Assembly (NCBI RefSeq): GCF_040372165.1
Contig: NZ_BAABWG010000004.1
Coordinates: forward strand, 124,001 to 188,000
Reading direction: 5' to 3'
Origin: Hydrogenophaga sp040372165
Lineage (GTDB): Bacteria > Pseudomonadota > Gammaproteobacteria > Burkholderiales > Burkholderiaceae_C
DNA: 64,000 nucleotides
Shown here in pieces: positions 8,077-17,014 of this stretch (positions within the stretch are counted from its first letter, which is position 1; every line of letters starts with the position of its first letter). The notes beneath the pieces are model-generated. The model saw only the letters and a program-made list of their open reading frames with translations, did not search any database and was not told where the DNA came from. The position numbers were made by a program, and so were the translations under genes.

Positions 8077-8602
8077 GCGTCGTCCAATGTGCGTGCGGCC
8101 TCATGAAGCAGGCCGCGCAGCCACATCAGGCCCGGATCTTGGGTTCGGTATTTGTGCCACTGCATGGTTTGAGAGAAACGCAGAACCGGCAAAGGAACGG
8201 GGCGAACCACGATAGGCAAGGCGCGTTCGAGCTTGCGAGCCAACCGGGAGTGCACCGTTCCGACAAGCTCTGTTCCCACCACCATGTGCGGGATGGTGAC
8301 GAAGCTGTAAGTCGACACAGAAACCCGGCGGTCCACATCCACGTTCTCGGTGAACCAGGCCTCAAAAAAGGGCAGCGAATCATCGTTCGACCGCATGGTG
8401 ACGTGGCGTGCGGTGTGAGCTCCAGCTTGCCACCAACCGGCACCAGCAGCTCATCGTCGAAGTAATGCCTCAGCCGGGACAGCGCGTTGCTCATCGCCGA
8501 CTGGCTCAGGTATATCCGCTCGCCAGCACGCGTGACGTTTCGCTCGGTCAGCAGCGCGTCCAACGCAACCAGCAAATTGAGATCAAGTTTCTTGAAGCGC
8601 AT
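8067..8602 (-). pseudogene. LysR-family regulator, internally deleted and frameshifted
   Basis: The gene starts normally with a LysR winged HTH (residues 1-66: DLNLLVALDALLTERNVTRAG, cited by ALLTERNVTRA, then LSQSAMSNALSRLRHYF and VPVGGKLELTPHA). Near base 8400 it jumps, in a different frame, to the last roughly 105 residues of a NodD/LinR-like effector domain (DRRVSVSTYSFVTIPHMVVGT, then MQWHKYRTQDPG and WLRGLL). A normal LysR protein has about 300 residues, so about 120-130 residues are missing in addition to the frame change. The original frame reads on as nonsense to 8126. It is likely non-functional, although a short HTH-only protein might still be made. Confidence 0.88.
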
Positions 8603-8675
8603 GCGCGTGTCCGCCAGGGTCTACTGTGTTTGAGTGTAGTGAATGCCGTTGACGGGGCAATGGCGAAAAGTACCG

Positions 8676-8719
8676 ATATTCAATACTCAGAGATTCAATG
8701 GGCGATAAAGATATTGAAT
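8676..8719. promoter_or_regulatory. Repeated ATTCAAT boxes upstream of the broken LysR gene
   Basis: ATTCAAT occurs at 8678-8684 and 8693-8699, and its inverse ATTGAAT at 8713-8719, between the divergent LysR pseudogene and the YiaA/B-like gene. The outer pair (GATATTCAAT and GATATTGAAT) forms an inverted repeat. This fits a relic LysR operator. Confidence 0.45.
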
Positions 8720-8782
8720 TTCGTACTGATATTCGGCCAATTCCCTGAGCATAGGCCTTGTGTTCAACGACGATTTCCCATC

Positions 8783-9325
8783 ATGACTACTGCTTCCAAT
8801 AGCCGATCTTCTTCCCTCAAAGCGCTTCGCCCGATGCGCGACACGCGGGCCTGGCGCCTTCAAGTCTGGGTGTCATTTGGTCTTGCCGCGTTTCTTTGTG
8901 CGACGGGTCTGGCATACCTGCCCGGTGAAGCGATCGACCGCGCGTTCATGGTGATGGGGTACGTGTTCTGTTTGTCTACTGTGTTTGTGCTGTCCAAAGC
9001 CATTCGTGACAACCAGGCGGCAGAAACCAAAGATGGTAGCGAAGACTCGCCGATGTGGCGCTTCGTGACCTGGGGCGGATTTGCTGTGGCCATGTCACTG
9101 ACGGCATGGGGCCTGCTGCGAATGGAAATCAATGAAACCTATCGCGCATTCATGGGTGTTTGCTGGCTGTATCTGGTGACCACGGCGTTCACGCTGGCCA
9201 AGACGCTGCGCGACCAGCATGAAGCGGACCTGGCAGAAGCACGATGGCAGGGTGCACGCGCGGCACGTGCCGGCTCCTCCTATCAGGGCGCAGATGAGCA
9301 GATCGTTGTGCGAGATGACGCCTGA
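8783..9325 (+). CDS. YiaA/YiaB-family inner membrane protein
   Basis: A 180-residue protein with four predicted membrane helices arranged as two similar halves: WRLQVWVSFGLAAFLCATGLAYLP / AFMVMGYVFCLSTVFVLSKAIRD and MWRFVTWGGFAVAMSLTAWGL / AFMGVCWLYLVTTAFTLAKTLRDQ. The repeated ending (SKAIRD and AKTLRD) shows the internal duplication typical of YiaA/YiaB proteins. Function is unknown in the family. The ATG at 8783 was chosen because the first hydrophobic segment follows within 35 residues; the frame stays open upstream but overlaps the LysR gene. The tail is soluble and charged. Confidence 0.75.
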   Translation: MTTASNSRSSSLKALRPMRDTRAWRLQVWVSFGLAAFLCATGLAYLPGEAIDRAFMVMGYVFCLSTVFVLSKAIRDNQAAETKDGSEDSPMWRFVTWGGFAVAMSLTAWGLLRMEINETYRAFMGVCWLYLVTTAFTLAKTLRDQHEADLAEARWQGARAARAGSSYQGADEQIVVRDDA

Positions 9326-9410
9326 TCATCAGGTACTCGCCTTCGCAACGGTTTCATGAATGCTGGTTGCCCGCGCTCAATGCGGGCGGCCAGGTCGCAA
9401 GGAGTCTTAC

Positions 9411-9947
9411 ATGCAAGTCAACCGGATGTACCCTTCCTCGGTCACGGTCCGTCAAACCGCGTGGCGGCGCTGGACAGGGGCCATTGCCATCAGCATCGCA
9501 GCAATGTCAATCGCTGCAGCCCCTGCGTCAACTCATGCCCATGGTGGCCCTGATGCCTCAGAGGCATCCGTGGCCCTGTCAGCTTTGCCCGTGGCCTCTG
9601 TGGTCACGGCTTCTGCTGTGGGCGGTGCCAGCGTCGGTGGGGCTGCCGTGGCGATCAGTGCGGTTCCGGCTGCACTGGCCATCTCTGGCGCTACGCTGGT
9701 GGTTGTGGCCGTCGAGGTGACCGCCTCGGGGGTGGTCTATGTGTTGGAGCGTGCATCTGACGGTGCACGGGTGAGCGTCCAGGTGGCGTCGCACGGGGCA
9801 GGGCATGTGGCTCTGAGCGTCGGCAGTGCAGTTGAGACGACGGTGATCAGCGCGGGCGTGGTGCTGTCTGCGGCTGGGGAGGTGCTGGCCTATGTTCCCA
9901 ACCGCTTGGGAGAGGCGCTGCTGCACAACGAGCGGTTGACTCGATGA
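9411..9947 (+). CDS. Secreted Ala/Val/Gly-rich hypothetical protein
   Basis: A 178-residue exported protein. A twin-basic N-terminus (RQTAWRRW) and a hydrophobic core (AIAISIAAMSIAAAPAS) look like a signal peptide ending near THA. The mature part is strongly enriched in Ala, Val, Gly and Ser, with alternating small residues that suggest beta structure or a membrane-associated repeat. No domain is recognised. The ATG at 9411 has AAGGAG six bases upstream; an in-frame ATG at 9360 lacks one. Its stop overlaps the first possible start of the DUF2145 gene, so the two are probably co-transcribed. Confidence 0.6.
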   Translation: MQVNRMYPSSVTVRQTAWRRWTGAIAISIAAMSIAAAPASTHAHGGPDASEASVALSALPVASVVTASAVGGASVGGAAVAISAVPAALAISGATLVVVAVEVTASGVVYVLERASDGARVSVQVASHGAGHVALSVGSAVETTVISAGVVLSAAGEVLAYVPNRLGEALLHNERLTR

Positions 9948-9964
9948 TCGACGGAGACCAAGAC

Positions 9965-10834
9965 ATGAATGCCGATCACTCTTCTTCAGGTCGGTGCAGT
10001 GGAGCCAGACCCGTTGCCGGTCATGCCTCGGCCGCCTTGCTGGCCATTGGCATCGCCGCAGCCTGCCCATCGCCGGCCTGGGCTGGCCGCAGCTGTGAGG
10101 TCACGCCGTTGACTCCTCAGGCAATGGTCGCCGGTTTGGAGCAGGCGGCCTTGACCCGGCAGTCGCTGGAGCGAGAGCATGCGGCGTCTGGAGCGACGGT
10201 GGTTTTGCTCGCGCGCGCCGGGCAAGACCTCTCGGAATACGGGCTGAACTACTCGCATGTGGCCTGGGCTTATCGTGCTCAGCTTCCCTCCGGCATCAGC
10301 ACCTGGCATGTGGTGCACAAGCTCAATCATTGCGGGTCGGACAAAGCCAGCGTATACCGGCAAGGCTTGGGAGAGTTCTTTCTGGACAATCTCTGGCAGT
10401 ATCGTGCTGCTTATGTTGTCCCCGATTCGCATTGGCAAACAGCGCTGTACCGAACCTTGACCGACGATCGCGAGGCTGTGCGATTGCACCATGAACGCTA
10501 TAGCGTGGTCAGCTATCCGTGGTCAACGCGCTACCAGCAATCCAACCAATGGGCCATCGAGACGCTCTCGATGGCCGTTGAGCCGGGGGTGACCGACAGG
10601 AACTCGGCGCAGGCATGGCTCAGGTTCAAGGGTTACAAGCCAACGGTGCTGCGCATCAGTGCGCTCAAGCGCCTTGGCGGCCGTATTGGGTCGGCCAACG
10701 TGGCGTTTGATGACCACCCTGGTCGTCAACGCTGGAGTAGCCGGATAGCAACCACCACGGCGGATTCGATCTTTGTCTGGATGCAGTCAGCAGGGTACGG
10801 TTCGAAGCCTGTTCTGGTATTGCCCGGGGCCTGA
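9965..10834 (+). CDS. DUF2145 family exported protein
   Basis: A 289-residue protein with a signal peptide (core AALLAIGIAAACPSPAWA, cleavage near AWAG). The DUF2145 core includes VVLLARAGQDLSEYGLNYSHVA (cited by its ends LLARAGQDL and YSHVAW), then WHVVHKLNHCG, and a C-terminal segment FDDHPGRQRW. The family resembles NlpC/P60-like folds in having Cys and His at fixed places, but its activity is not established. I took the ATG at 9965 (GGAG eight bases upstream). An alternative ATG at 9944 overlaps the previous stop as ATGA. It sits in a three-gene envelope cassette. Confidence 0.75.
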   Translation: MNADHSSSGRCSGARPVAGHASAALLAIGIAAACPSPAWAGRSCEVTPLTPQAMVAGLEQAALTRQSLEREHAASGATVVLLARAGQDLSEYGLNYSHVAWAYRAQLPSGISTWHVVHKLNHCGSDKASVYRQGLGEFFLDNLWQYRAAYVVPDSHWQTALYRTLTDDREAVRLHHERYSVVSYPWSTRYQQSNQWAIETLSMAVEPGVTDRNSAQAWLRFKGYKPTVLRISALKRLGGRIGSANVAFDDHPGRQRWSSRIATTTADSIFVWMQSAGYGSKPVLVLPGA

Positions 10835-10868
10835 CGCTCCATGAGATTTTTGTGAAGAGGATTGATCA

Positions 10869-11939
10869 ATGAAAAAGGGTCTTCGATTGTCTGAGCGCTG
10901 GTTCAACCGCGCACTGTGGCTGGTGGCGTTCGCTTTCGCCTGGTTCCTCACCGGTTTGGGCAACACCGTCGTTCGGGATCTGCCCAAGGTCGAGCAGCGC
11001 CAGACCATCGAGAACTTCATGGATGCACAGCGCCTGGCCACTTTGAAATCCACGATCAGGAAGGCGGAGGCTGATGAGCGGGATGCCAGCGAGGCACTGG
11101 ATCAGGCCGAGCTGGTGCACGACACCGCCAAAGCCAACAATCGTGCTGCCCGCGAGACGTTCAGCAACTGGCTGGCGACCCGGCGCGTCACCGAGCAGGG
11201 CGCTCATGACCCGGAGCTGGTGCGACGGACCAATGAACTGGATACCTTGCGCGCAGCGCAACGCGATGCACTCAGTGGTGTTCAGAGTCAGCAAAAACTC
11301 GTTCTGGACGCCAGACAGTCCCGGCAGGCAGCCGAGCGCGAGATGTCACAGATGCGTGAGGATGCATCGGAGGCATTCCAGTCTGCCCGCCGGTCACAAG
11401 AGCTGCGAGTGTTTGGCTATCGCCTGGCCCTGACGCTGCCTTTGCTCGTGGCCGCTGGCTACCTCTTTGCACGAAAGCGCAAAGGCCCGTACTGGCCGTT
11501 TGTGTGGGGATTCATTTTCTTTGCCGCGTTTGCGTTCTTCGTGGAGCTGGTGCCCTATCTGCCCAGCTATGGCGGGTACGTGCGATACATCGTCGGTATC
11601 CTGGTCACGGTGATCGGAGGGCGCTACGCCATCATGGCGCTGCAGTCCTACCTGCAGCGCCAGCGCGAAGCGGAAGCCAGACCGGAGTCAGATCGCAGGC
11701 AGGCGCTGGACTATGACAAGGCGCAAGCCAGCCTCGATAAAGGCGTGTGCCCAGGGTGTGAGCGGACCCTGGCCAAGAAGGGAGAGGCCATTGGGGTGGA
11801 TTTCTGCCCCCACTGCGGCATGAACCTGTTCCATGCGTGCCAGCAATGCGGCACTCGTCGCAACAGCCTCAGCCACTTTTGCCACCACTGCGGCGATGCG
11901 GGAGACGATCACGGCGATGCTCAGCCGGTGGCGCACTAA
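10869..11939 (+). CDS. Membrane protein with coiled coil and C-terminal zinc ribbons
   Basis: A 356-residue protein. One helix near residues 14-33 is followed by a long charged coiled coil (about 40-175, rich in Glu, Gln, Arg and Ala). Three further membrane helices lie at about 178-255. The C-terminal domain has two or three zinc-knuckle pairs: CPGC, CPHC, CQQC and CHHC between residues 295 and 345. The coiled coil would be periplasmic and the zinc ribbons cytoplasmic if both flanking helices cross the membrane. I do not recognise a named family. The ATG has a GAAGAGG Shine-Dalgarno. It follows the DUF2145 gene after 34 bases and likely belongs to the same transcript. Confidence 0.65.
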   Translation: MKKGLRLSERWFNRALWLVAFAFAWFLTGLGNTVVRDLPKVEQRQTIENFMDAQRLATLKSTIRKAEADERDASEALDQAELVHDTAKANNRAARETFSNWLATRRVTEQGAHDPELVRRTNELDTLRAAQRDALSGVQSQQKLVLDARQSRQAAEREMSQMREDASEAFQSARRSQELRVFGYRLALTLPLLVAAGYLFARKRKGPYWPFVWGFIFFAAFAFFVELVPYLPSYGGYVRYIVGILVTVIGGRYAIMALQSYLQRQREAEARPESDRRQALDYDKAQASLDKGVCPGCERTLAKKGEAIGVDFCPHCGMNLFHACQQCGTRRNSLSHFCHHCGDAGDDHGDAQPVAH

Positions 11940-12219
11940 GGCGTAAGGGTATGGGGGGTGTGGCTCACGGGAGTGACGCGGGACCGCTATACTGAATGCT
12001 ATCGCTTTACTTTATCCGCGTGCTGAACAGCAGTGCGAGGCTCGACAGAGACTGCCATTCAGCTCCGGTCAGATCGCTCATAACACTCCCCACCCAATCC
12101 TGAACCCAGCCTGGCCCATTCGTGTGCCGGGCTGATCTGGCTTGTGGTGGATTTCTCTGCTGAGCCCGGCCGCTGAGGTCTGGTGCGCGGGTTACGTTGG
12201 ACAGAAGGGTATTGCAGAC
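11940..12219. promoter_or_regulatory. Leader region of the NAGGN operon
   Basis: A 280-base gap. It holds a TATACT hexamer (11988-11993) that could be a -10 element, and a TCAC/GTGA inverted repeat just upstream (about 11964-11975). No good -35 is seen. Osmotic or general-stress control would be expected for this operon but is not proven by the sequence. Confidence 0.35.
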
Positions 12220-13992
12220 ATGTGTGGAATCGCAGGAGAAATCCGGTTTGACGGGCAGGCTGTCAATGTTGACGCCTTGCTCCGCATGAACCAGCGGCAC
12301 GAGCCGCGGGGGCCAGATTCACAAGGCCTGCTGATACAGGAACGCCTTGGACTGGGGCACCGACGTCTGAAGATCATGGATCTTTCCGATGCGTCACAGC
12401 AACCCATGTTCGACCCACTGCTGGGTGTCGGCATCGTGTTCAATGGCGCGGTCTACAACCATCCGGAGTTGCGCAAGGAGCTGGAAGGCAAGGGCTACCG
12501 TTTCTATTCGCACGGCGATACCGAGGTTTTGCTCAAGGCCTACCACGCCTGGGGCCCTGACTTCGTCAAACGGCTCAACGGCATGTTTGCGTTTGCGATC
12601 TGGGAGCGTGACAGCGGCAAGGTACTGCTCGGTCGTGATCGCCTGGGTATCAAGCCGCTTTACCTGGCGCCTGTTCGTGGTGGGCTACGCTTCGCCTCTG
12701 CCCTCCCGGCTTTGCTGGATGCTGGCGGTGTGGACACCAGCATCGATCCACTGGCCTTGAACCACTATTTGTCCCTGCACGCCATCGTGCCCGCGCCACG
12801 CACCATCTTCAATGGCGTGCGCAAGTTGGCACCGGGCACGCTGATGTTTGTCGACCCGGATGGCAAAACGCGTGAAGAGCGCTTCTGGTCGCTCAATTAC
12901 GATCGCACTGCGGAAGAAGAAAAGCGCTCGTTTGATGATTGGCGTGACATCCTGCTCGACGAGCTTCGTGCCTCCGTCAAGCGTCGCCTGGTGGCAGACG
13001 TGCCCGTGGGTGCGCTGCTCTCCGGTGGCGTGGACTCCAGCCTGATCGTGGGCCTGATGAGCGAGGCTGGGGTGTCCAACCTGCGGACCTACAACGTCGG
13101 CTTTGAGGACGTAGGTGGCGAGAAAGGCAACGAGTTCGAATACGCCGATATCGTGGCCCAGCGCTTTGGCACCGAGCACGAGCGCATCTTCGTGCCCGAG
13201 CAGCAGTTGCTCACGCGCCTGCCGGAAGCGATCGGTGCGATGAACGAGCCCATGGTCAGTCATGACTGCATTGGCTTCTACCTGCTGTCGGAAGCGGTAT
13301 CGCGTCACAGCAAGGTGGTGCAAAGCGGGCAGGGTGCCGACGAAGTATTTGGTGGCTACCACTGGTATCCGAAGCTCGATGGCAGTGCTCAGCCCGTGGA
13401 GGACTATCTGGCAGCGTTCTGTGATCGTGATCATGCCGAGTACCTGCAAGTGGTCGAGGACGGTTACCACTGTGAAGATGCGACGGCAAACTTCATTCGC
13501 GAGCACCTGACGGCACCGGGTGCGACGGACCCTGTCGACCAGGCCTTGCGCATGGACACTACCGTGATGCTGGTGGACGACCCCGTCAAGCGTGTCGACA
13601 ACATGACGATGGCTTTCGGTCTGGAAGCCCGCGTTCCCTTCCTCGATCACGAACTGGTTGAACTGGCAGCGCGCATCCCTGCACGCCACAAACTCGCTGG
13701 CGGAGGCAAGGGCATTCTCAAGGAAGCCGCACGCAAAGTCATTCCGTCCGAAGTGATTGACCGGCCCAAGGGCTATTTCCCTGTCCCGGCGCTCAAACAT
13801 TTGCAAGGCAATGTGCTGGACATGGTGCGCGACGCGTTGCATTCGCGCTCTGCGCGGGAGCGCGACCTGTTCCGCGCCGGCTATGTGCAAAAGCTCATTG
13901 ATGATCCGGCCGCACACATGACGCCGTTGCGTGGTTCGAAGTTGTGGCAGCTCGGTTTGCTGGAGCTTTGGCTTCAGAACCATCTGCACTGA
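12220..13992 (+). CDS. asnO: N-acetylglutaminylglutamine amidotransferase (AsnB-like)
   Basis: A 590-residue class-II glutamine amidotransferase. The start is fixed by MCGIAGE, where Cys2 becomes the N-terminal nucleophile. The glutaminase domain covers about residues 2-210 (RGPDSQG, FNGAVYNH, HGDTEVLL). The synthetase domain covers about 240-580 with the PP-loop LLSGGVDSS. It would turn the C-terminal carboxylate of N-acetylglutaminylglutamine into the amide NAGGN, a compatible solute. It is followed at once by the GNAT/ATP-grasp synthetase and M42 genes, the diagnostic NAGGN cluster; this context separates it from ordinary asnB. Confidence 0.92.
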   Translation: MCGIAGEIRFDGQAVNVDALLRMNQRHEPRGPDSQGLLIQERLGLGHRRLKIMDLSDASQQPMFDPLLGVGIVFNGAVYNHPELRKELEGKGYRFYSHGDTEVLLKAYHAWGPDFVKRLNGMFAFAIWERDSGKVLLGRDRLGIKPLYLAPVRGGLRFASALPALLDAGGVDTSIDPLALNHYLSLHAIVPAPRTIFNGVRKLAPGTLMFVDPDGKTREERFWSLNYDRTAEEEKRSFDDWRDILLDELRASVKRRLVADVPVGALLSGGVDSSLIVGLMSEAGVSNLRTYNVGFEDVGGEKGNEFEYADIVAQRFGTEHERIFVPEQQLLTRLPEAIGAMNEPMVSHDCIGFYLLSEAVSRHSKVVQSGQGADEVFGGYHWYPKLDGSAQPVEDYLAAFCDRDHAEYLQVVEDGYHCEDATANFIREHLTAPGATDPVDQALRMDTTVMLVDDPVKRVDNMTMAFGLEARVPFLDHELVELAARIPARHKLAGGGKGILKEAARKVIPSEVIDRPKGYFPVPALKHLQGNVLDMVRDALHSRSARERDLFRAGYVQKLIDDPAAHMTPLRGSKLWQLGLLELWLQNHLH

Positions 13993-14012
13993 CCAACGCT
14001 GAGGAGATCGCC

Positions 14013-15761
14013 ATGATTCGCAAGGAGCATGCGCAGCGCTCTCGCCGCCTGGGTCAATCGACCTTGCCTCAGGAGGAGGTCCAGCGTCGCGCAGAACGTG
14101 GCCCGCGAGACGTGACTGTCGATTGCGGCTGGGGACGCCTGATTGCAGGCTATACCTTCTCGGACTCAGCCCAGATTGCGCACGAGTTGCTGGCTGAGGA
14201 GCCGGGACAGCGCGACATTGCGTTCTATGTAGACAAACCACATGTGGTGGTGTCACACGCGCCAGAGAAGCTGTTCGTGGACCCCTCGGAGACTTATCGC
14301 CTGTCTCTGAACAATTACGTTCCCTCGCGCGCAGCAAAGCGAGGGTTTACCGTTCGGCGTTTGCGTTCCCGATCGGATGTGGCTGCCATCAATGCCATCT
14401 ACCGTGCCCGGCGCATGGTGCCGGTGGATGCATCGTGGGTGTGGAGCCAGAGGGCTGAGCGAAAAATTGTCTATGTGCTGGCAGAGGACCAGATCACGGG
14501 GGAGGTGCTGGGCGTGGTGATGGGGCTCGACCACTCACAAGGCATCGACCCCAGGAATGAAGGGTCGAGCCTGTGGGCGCTGGCCGTCTCACCCTATGCA
14601 GGCCATGCAGGCATTGGCGAAGCACTCACCCGCTTCCTGGCTGAACACTTCCAGGCGCGAGGCAGGGCCTATATGGATTTGTCCGTGCTGCACGATAACC
14701 AGTCGGCCATTGCCCTTTACGAGAAACTTGGTTTCCAGCGCATCTCTTCCTTCGCCGTCAAACGTCGCAATGCCATCAATGTCCCTTTGTTTACGCGGGG
14801 GGTGAAACCCGATGAGGAAGGGCTGAATCCGTACGCTCGCATCATTGTGGACGAGGCGCAGCGACGAGGCATTCACGTGGAAGTCATCGATGCCGAAAAT
14901 GGCTATTTCAAGCTCAGCCACGGCGGGAGAAGTGTGGTCTGCCGAGAATCGTTGTCGGAGCTGACCAGTGCGGTGGCGATGAGCCGGTGCGCTGACAAGC
15001 GCGTCACTGTGAAGCTCCTGGCCAGTGCGGGGCTGGGCGTGCCCGAGCAGATGCTGGCGGCGGACGATGAGCAGAATGCGGCGTTCCTTCGCAAGCACGG
15101 TGACATTGTCGTCAAGCCTGTGGATGGCGAGCAAGGCAAAGGCATCAGTGTGAACATCACTTCGGTGGACGACATGTCGGCGGCCATCGAGCAAGCCGCC
15201 CAGTTCTCAGAGCGGGTGTTGCTGGAACAGTTCTGCGCCGGGCTGGATTTGCGAATCGTGGTGATCAATCATCAGGTGGTGGCTGCAGCTGTGCGGCGAC
15301 CGGCGACCATCGTTGGCGATGGAAAATCCACGATTGAAGAGCTGATTGCCGCACGAAGCAAGCGCCGGGCGGCTGCGACCGGAGGCGAGAGCCGCATCCC
15401 GATGGATGCGGAGACGCGCCGTTGCGTGGCGCTGCATGGCTATGAAATGTCGGACGTGCTTGCACTGGAGCAGTCGCTAGAAGTGCGAAAGACAGCGAAC
15501 CTCCATACCGGGGGCACCATCCATGATGTGACCGATGACCTGCATCCGGCGCTGCGCAGTGCAGCCGAACATGCCAGCCGCGTGCTCGACATTCCTGTGA
15601 CCGGCCTGGATTTCCTCGTTCCCTCGGTCAGTGCGCCAGAATACGTGATCATCGAAGCCAACGAGAGACCAGGTCTGGCCAATCATGAGCCCCGGCCAAC
15701 TGCCCAGTGCTTCATTGACCTGTTGTTTCCCCAAATGAAAATGAAGGCGGAATCCCCATGA
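14013..15761 (+). CDS. ngg: N-acetylglutaminylglutamine synthetase (GNAT/ATP-grasp fusion)
   Basis: A 582-residue fusion. An N-terminal GNAT acetyltransferase domain (about 115-265) shows the acetyl-CoA loop region AGHAGIGEALTRF, then SVLHDNQSAIALYEKLGF. A C-terminal ATP-grasp domain (about 300-580), similar to cyanophycin synthetase, shows VVKPVDGEQGKGISV, then LLEQFCAGLDLRIVV and VGDGKSTIEELI. It would acetylate glutamine and join it to a second glutamine. The ATG at 14013 has GAGGAG six bases upstream; the frame runs further back into asnO but without a ribosome site. It is 20 bases from asnO and overlaps the M42 gene by ATGA, so the three are coupled. Confidence 0.92.
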   Translation: MIRKEHAQRSRRLGQSTLPQEEVQRRAERGPRDVTVDCGWGRLIAGYTFSDSAQIAHELLAEEPGQRDIAFYVDKPHVVVSHAPEKLFVDPSETYRLSLNNYVPSRAAKRGFTVRRLRSRSDVAAINAIYRARRMVPVDASWVWSQRAERKIVYVLAEDQITGEVLGVVMGLDHSQGIDPRNEGSSLWALAVSPYAGHAGIGEALTRFLAEHFQARGRAYMDLSVLHDNQSAIALYEKLGFQRISSFAVKRRNAINVPLFTRGVKPDEEGLNPYARIIVDEAQRRGIHVEVIDAENGYFKLSHGGRSVVCRESLSELTSAVAMSRCADKRVTVKLLASAGLGVPEQMLAADDEQNAAFLRKHGDIVVKPVDGEQGKGISVNITSVDDMSAAIEQAAQFSERVLLEQFCAGLDLRIVVINHQVVAAAVRRPATIVGDGKSTIEELIAARSKRRAAATGGESRIPMDAETRRCVALHGYEMSDVLALEQSLEVRKTANLHTGGTIHDVTDDLHPALRSAAEHASRVLDIPVTGLDFLVPSVSAPEYVIIEANERPGLANHEPRPTAQCFIDLLFPQMKMKAESP

Positions 15762-16993
15762 CCCATCCTGTCGCACGACCGACCGAAGACACGCCTCTGA
15801 CAGCGCTGCCCGCACTGGACTACGCATACATCGAAGAGACCCTGCTGCAACTTCTGGCGATTCCAAGCCCCGTCGGCCTGACCGATGGCGTGGTTCGCTA
15901 CACAGCCAACCGCCTGGAGGCCATGGGTCTTCCGTATGAGATCACACGCCGCGGTGCCATCAGGGCCACCATCAAGGGGCGAGACCCGAAGCCAGCTCGT
16001 GCCATCGTGGCGCACCTGGATACGCTCGGTGCGATGGTGCGTGAACTCAAACCCAATGGCCGTGTTGGCATTGTTCCCATCGGACATTGGTCATCTCGGT
16101 TTGCCGAGGGCGGTCGTTTGACGATCTTTACCGACAACCAGCAACTGCGTGGGACGTGTCTGCCTTTGAAGACTTCCGGTCATGCGTTTGGCGGAGAAAT
16201 TGACACCCAGCCAGTGGGCTGGGAGCAAGTGGAAGTGCGTGTCGACCAGCTCTCCAACAGCAAGGCCGACCTTGAAGCGCTAGGCCTGAACGTCGGCGAC
16301 TGGATAGCGTTTGATCCGCAGCCGGAGATTCAGCCAGACGGCTACATCAACTCCCGTTACCTCGATGACAAAGCCGCAGTGGCCGTGTTGCTGGGGGCCT
16401 GCAAGGCGATTGTCGACAGTGGCCGCATGCCGGCAGTCGATGTGCACCCGCTGTTCACCATTACCGAAGAAGTGGGTTCAGGATCGTCTGCTGCGCTGCA
16501 GGGTGAGATTGCCGAAATGGTGAGTCTGGACATCGCCATTGCGGCGCCAGGGCAGAACACCAACGAGCAAGCGGCAACAATCTGCATGCAAGACATGTCG
16601 GGGCCGTTCGACTACCACCTCACGCACAAACTGATCAACCTCGCTCAACTGCACAACATTTCGCACAGGCGCGACGTGTTCAAGTACTACCGTTCCGATT
16701 CTGCCGCCGCAGTGGAGGCAGGCAATGACATTCGAACCGCTTTGATCGGCTTTGGTGCAGATGCTTCCCATGGGTACGAGCGCACACACAAAGACGCACT
16801 GATCTCGCTGACGCAACTGAGTGTGGCTTACATGTTGTCGAACCCGGTGGCGCGACGAGACCGCAAATCCATGGGCTCTCTCGAAGGCTTTACCGAGCAG
16901 ATCAGACCAGAGGACATGCTCACGCCTGCCACGCAACTGCCCGATCCGGAAAGCTTCTTCGACCAGGGCGAAGGTGCCTTCGGCGGACGCTGA
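15758..16993 (+). CDS. M42-family peptidase of the NAGGN osmoprotectant system
   Basis: A 411-residue di-metal aminopeptidase-like protein. Metal and catalytic motifs are visible: VAHLDTLGAMV (about residue 85), YLDDKAAVAVLLGACK (about 205), TEEVGSG (about 238), LDIAIAAPGQN (about 258) and GADASHGYERTH (about 333). It starts in an ATGA overlap with the synthetase gene. Such M42 proteins always accompany NAGGN genes and may degrade or recycle the dipeptide when stress ends; this role is a family inference. It converges with an MFS transporter gene 21 bases further on. Confidence 0.9.
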   Translation: MTHPVARPTEDTPLTALPALDYAYIEETLLQLLAIPSPVGLTDGVVRYTANRLEAMGLPYEITRRGAIRATIKGRDPKPARAIVAHLDTLGAMVRELKPNGRVGIVPIGHWSSRFAEGGRLTIFTDNQQLRGTCLPLKTSGHAFGGEIDTQPVGWEQVEVRVDQLSNSKADLEALGLNVGDWIAFDPQPEIQPDGYINSRYLDDKAAVAVLLGACKAIVDSGRMPAVDVHPLFTITEEVGSGSSAALQGEIAEMVSLDIAIAAPGQNTNEQAATICMQDMSGPFDYHLTHKLINLAQLHNISHRRDVFKYYRSDSAAAVEAGNDIRTALIGFGADASHGYERTHKDALISLTQLSVAYMLSNPVARRDRKSMGSLEGFTEQIRPEDMLTPATQLPDPESFFDQGEGAFGGR

Positions 16994-17014
16994 CCCAGCG
17001 ATCGGAATGGCCCG

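Noticed and set aside
12685..14337. 550-residue minus-strand open frame across the NAGGN genes
   Set aside because: It lies opposite the amidotransferase gene with its catalytic motifs intact; no ribosome site or domain is seen.
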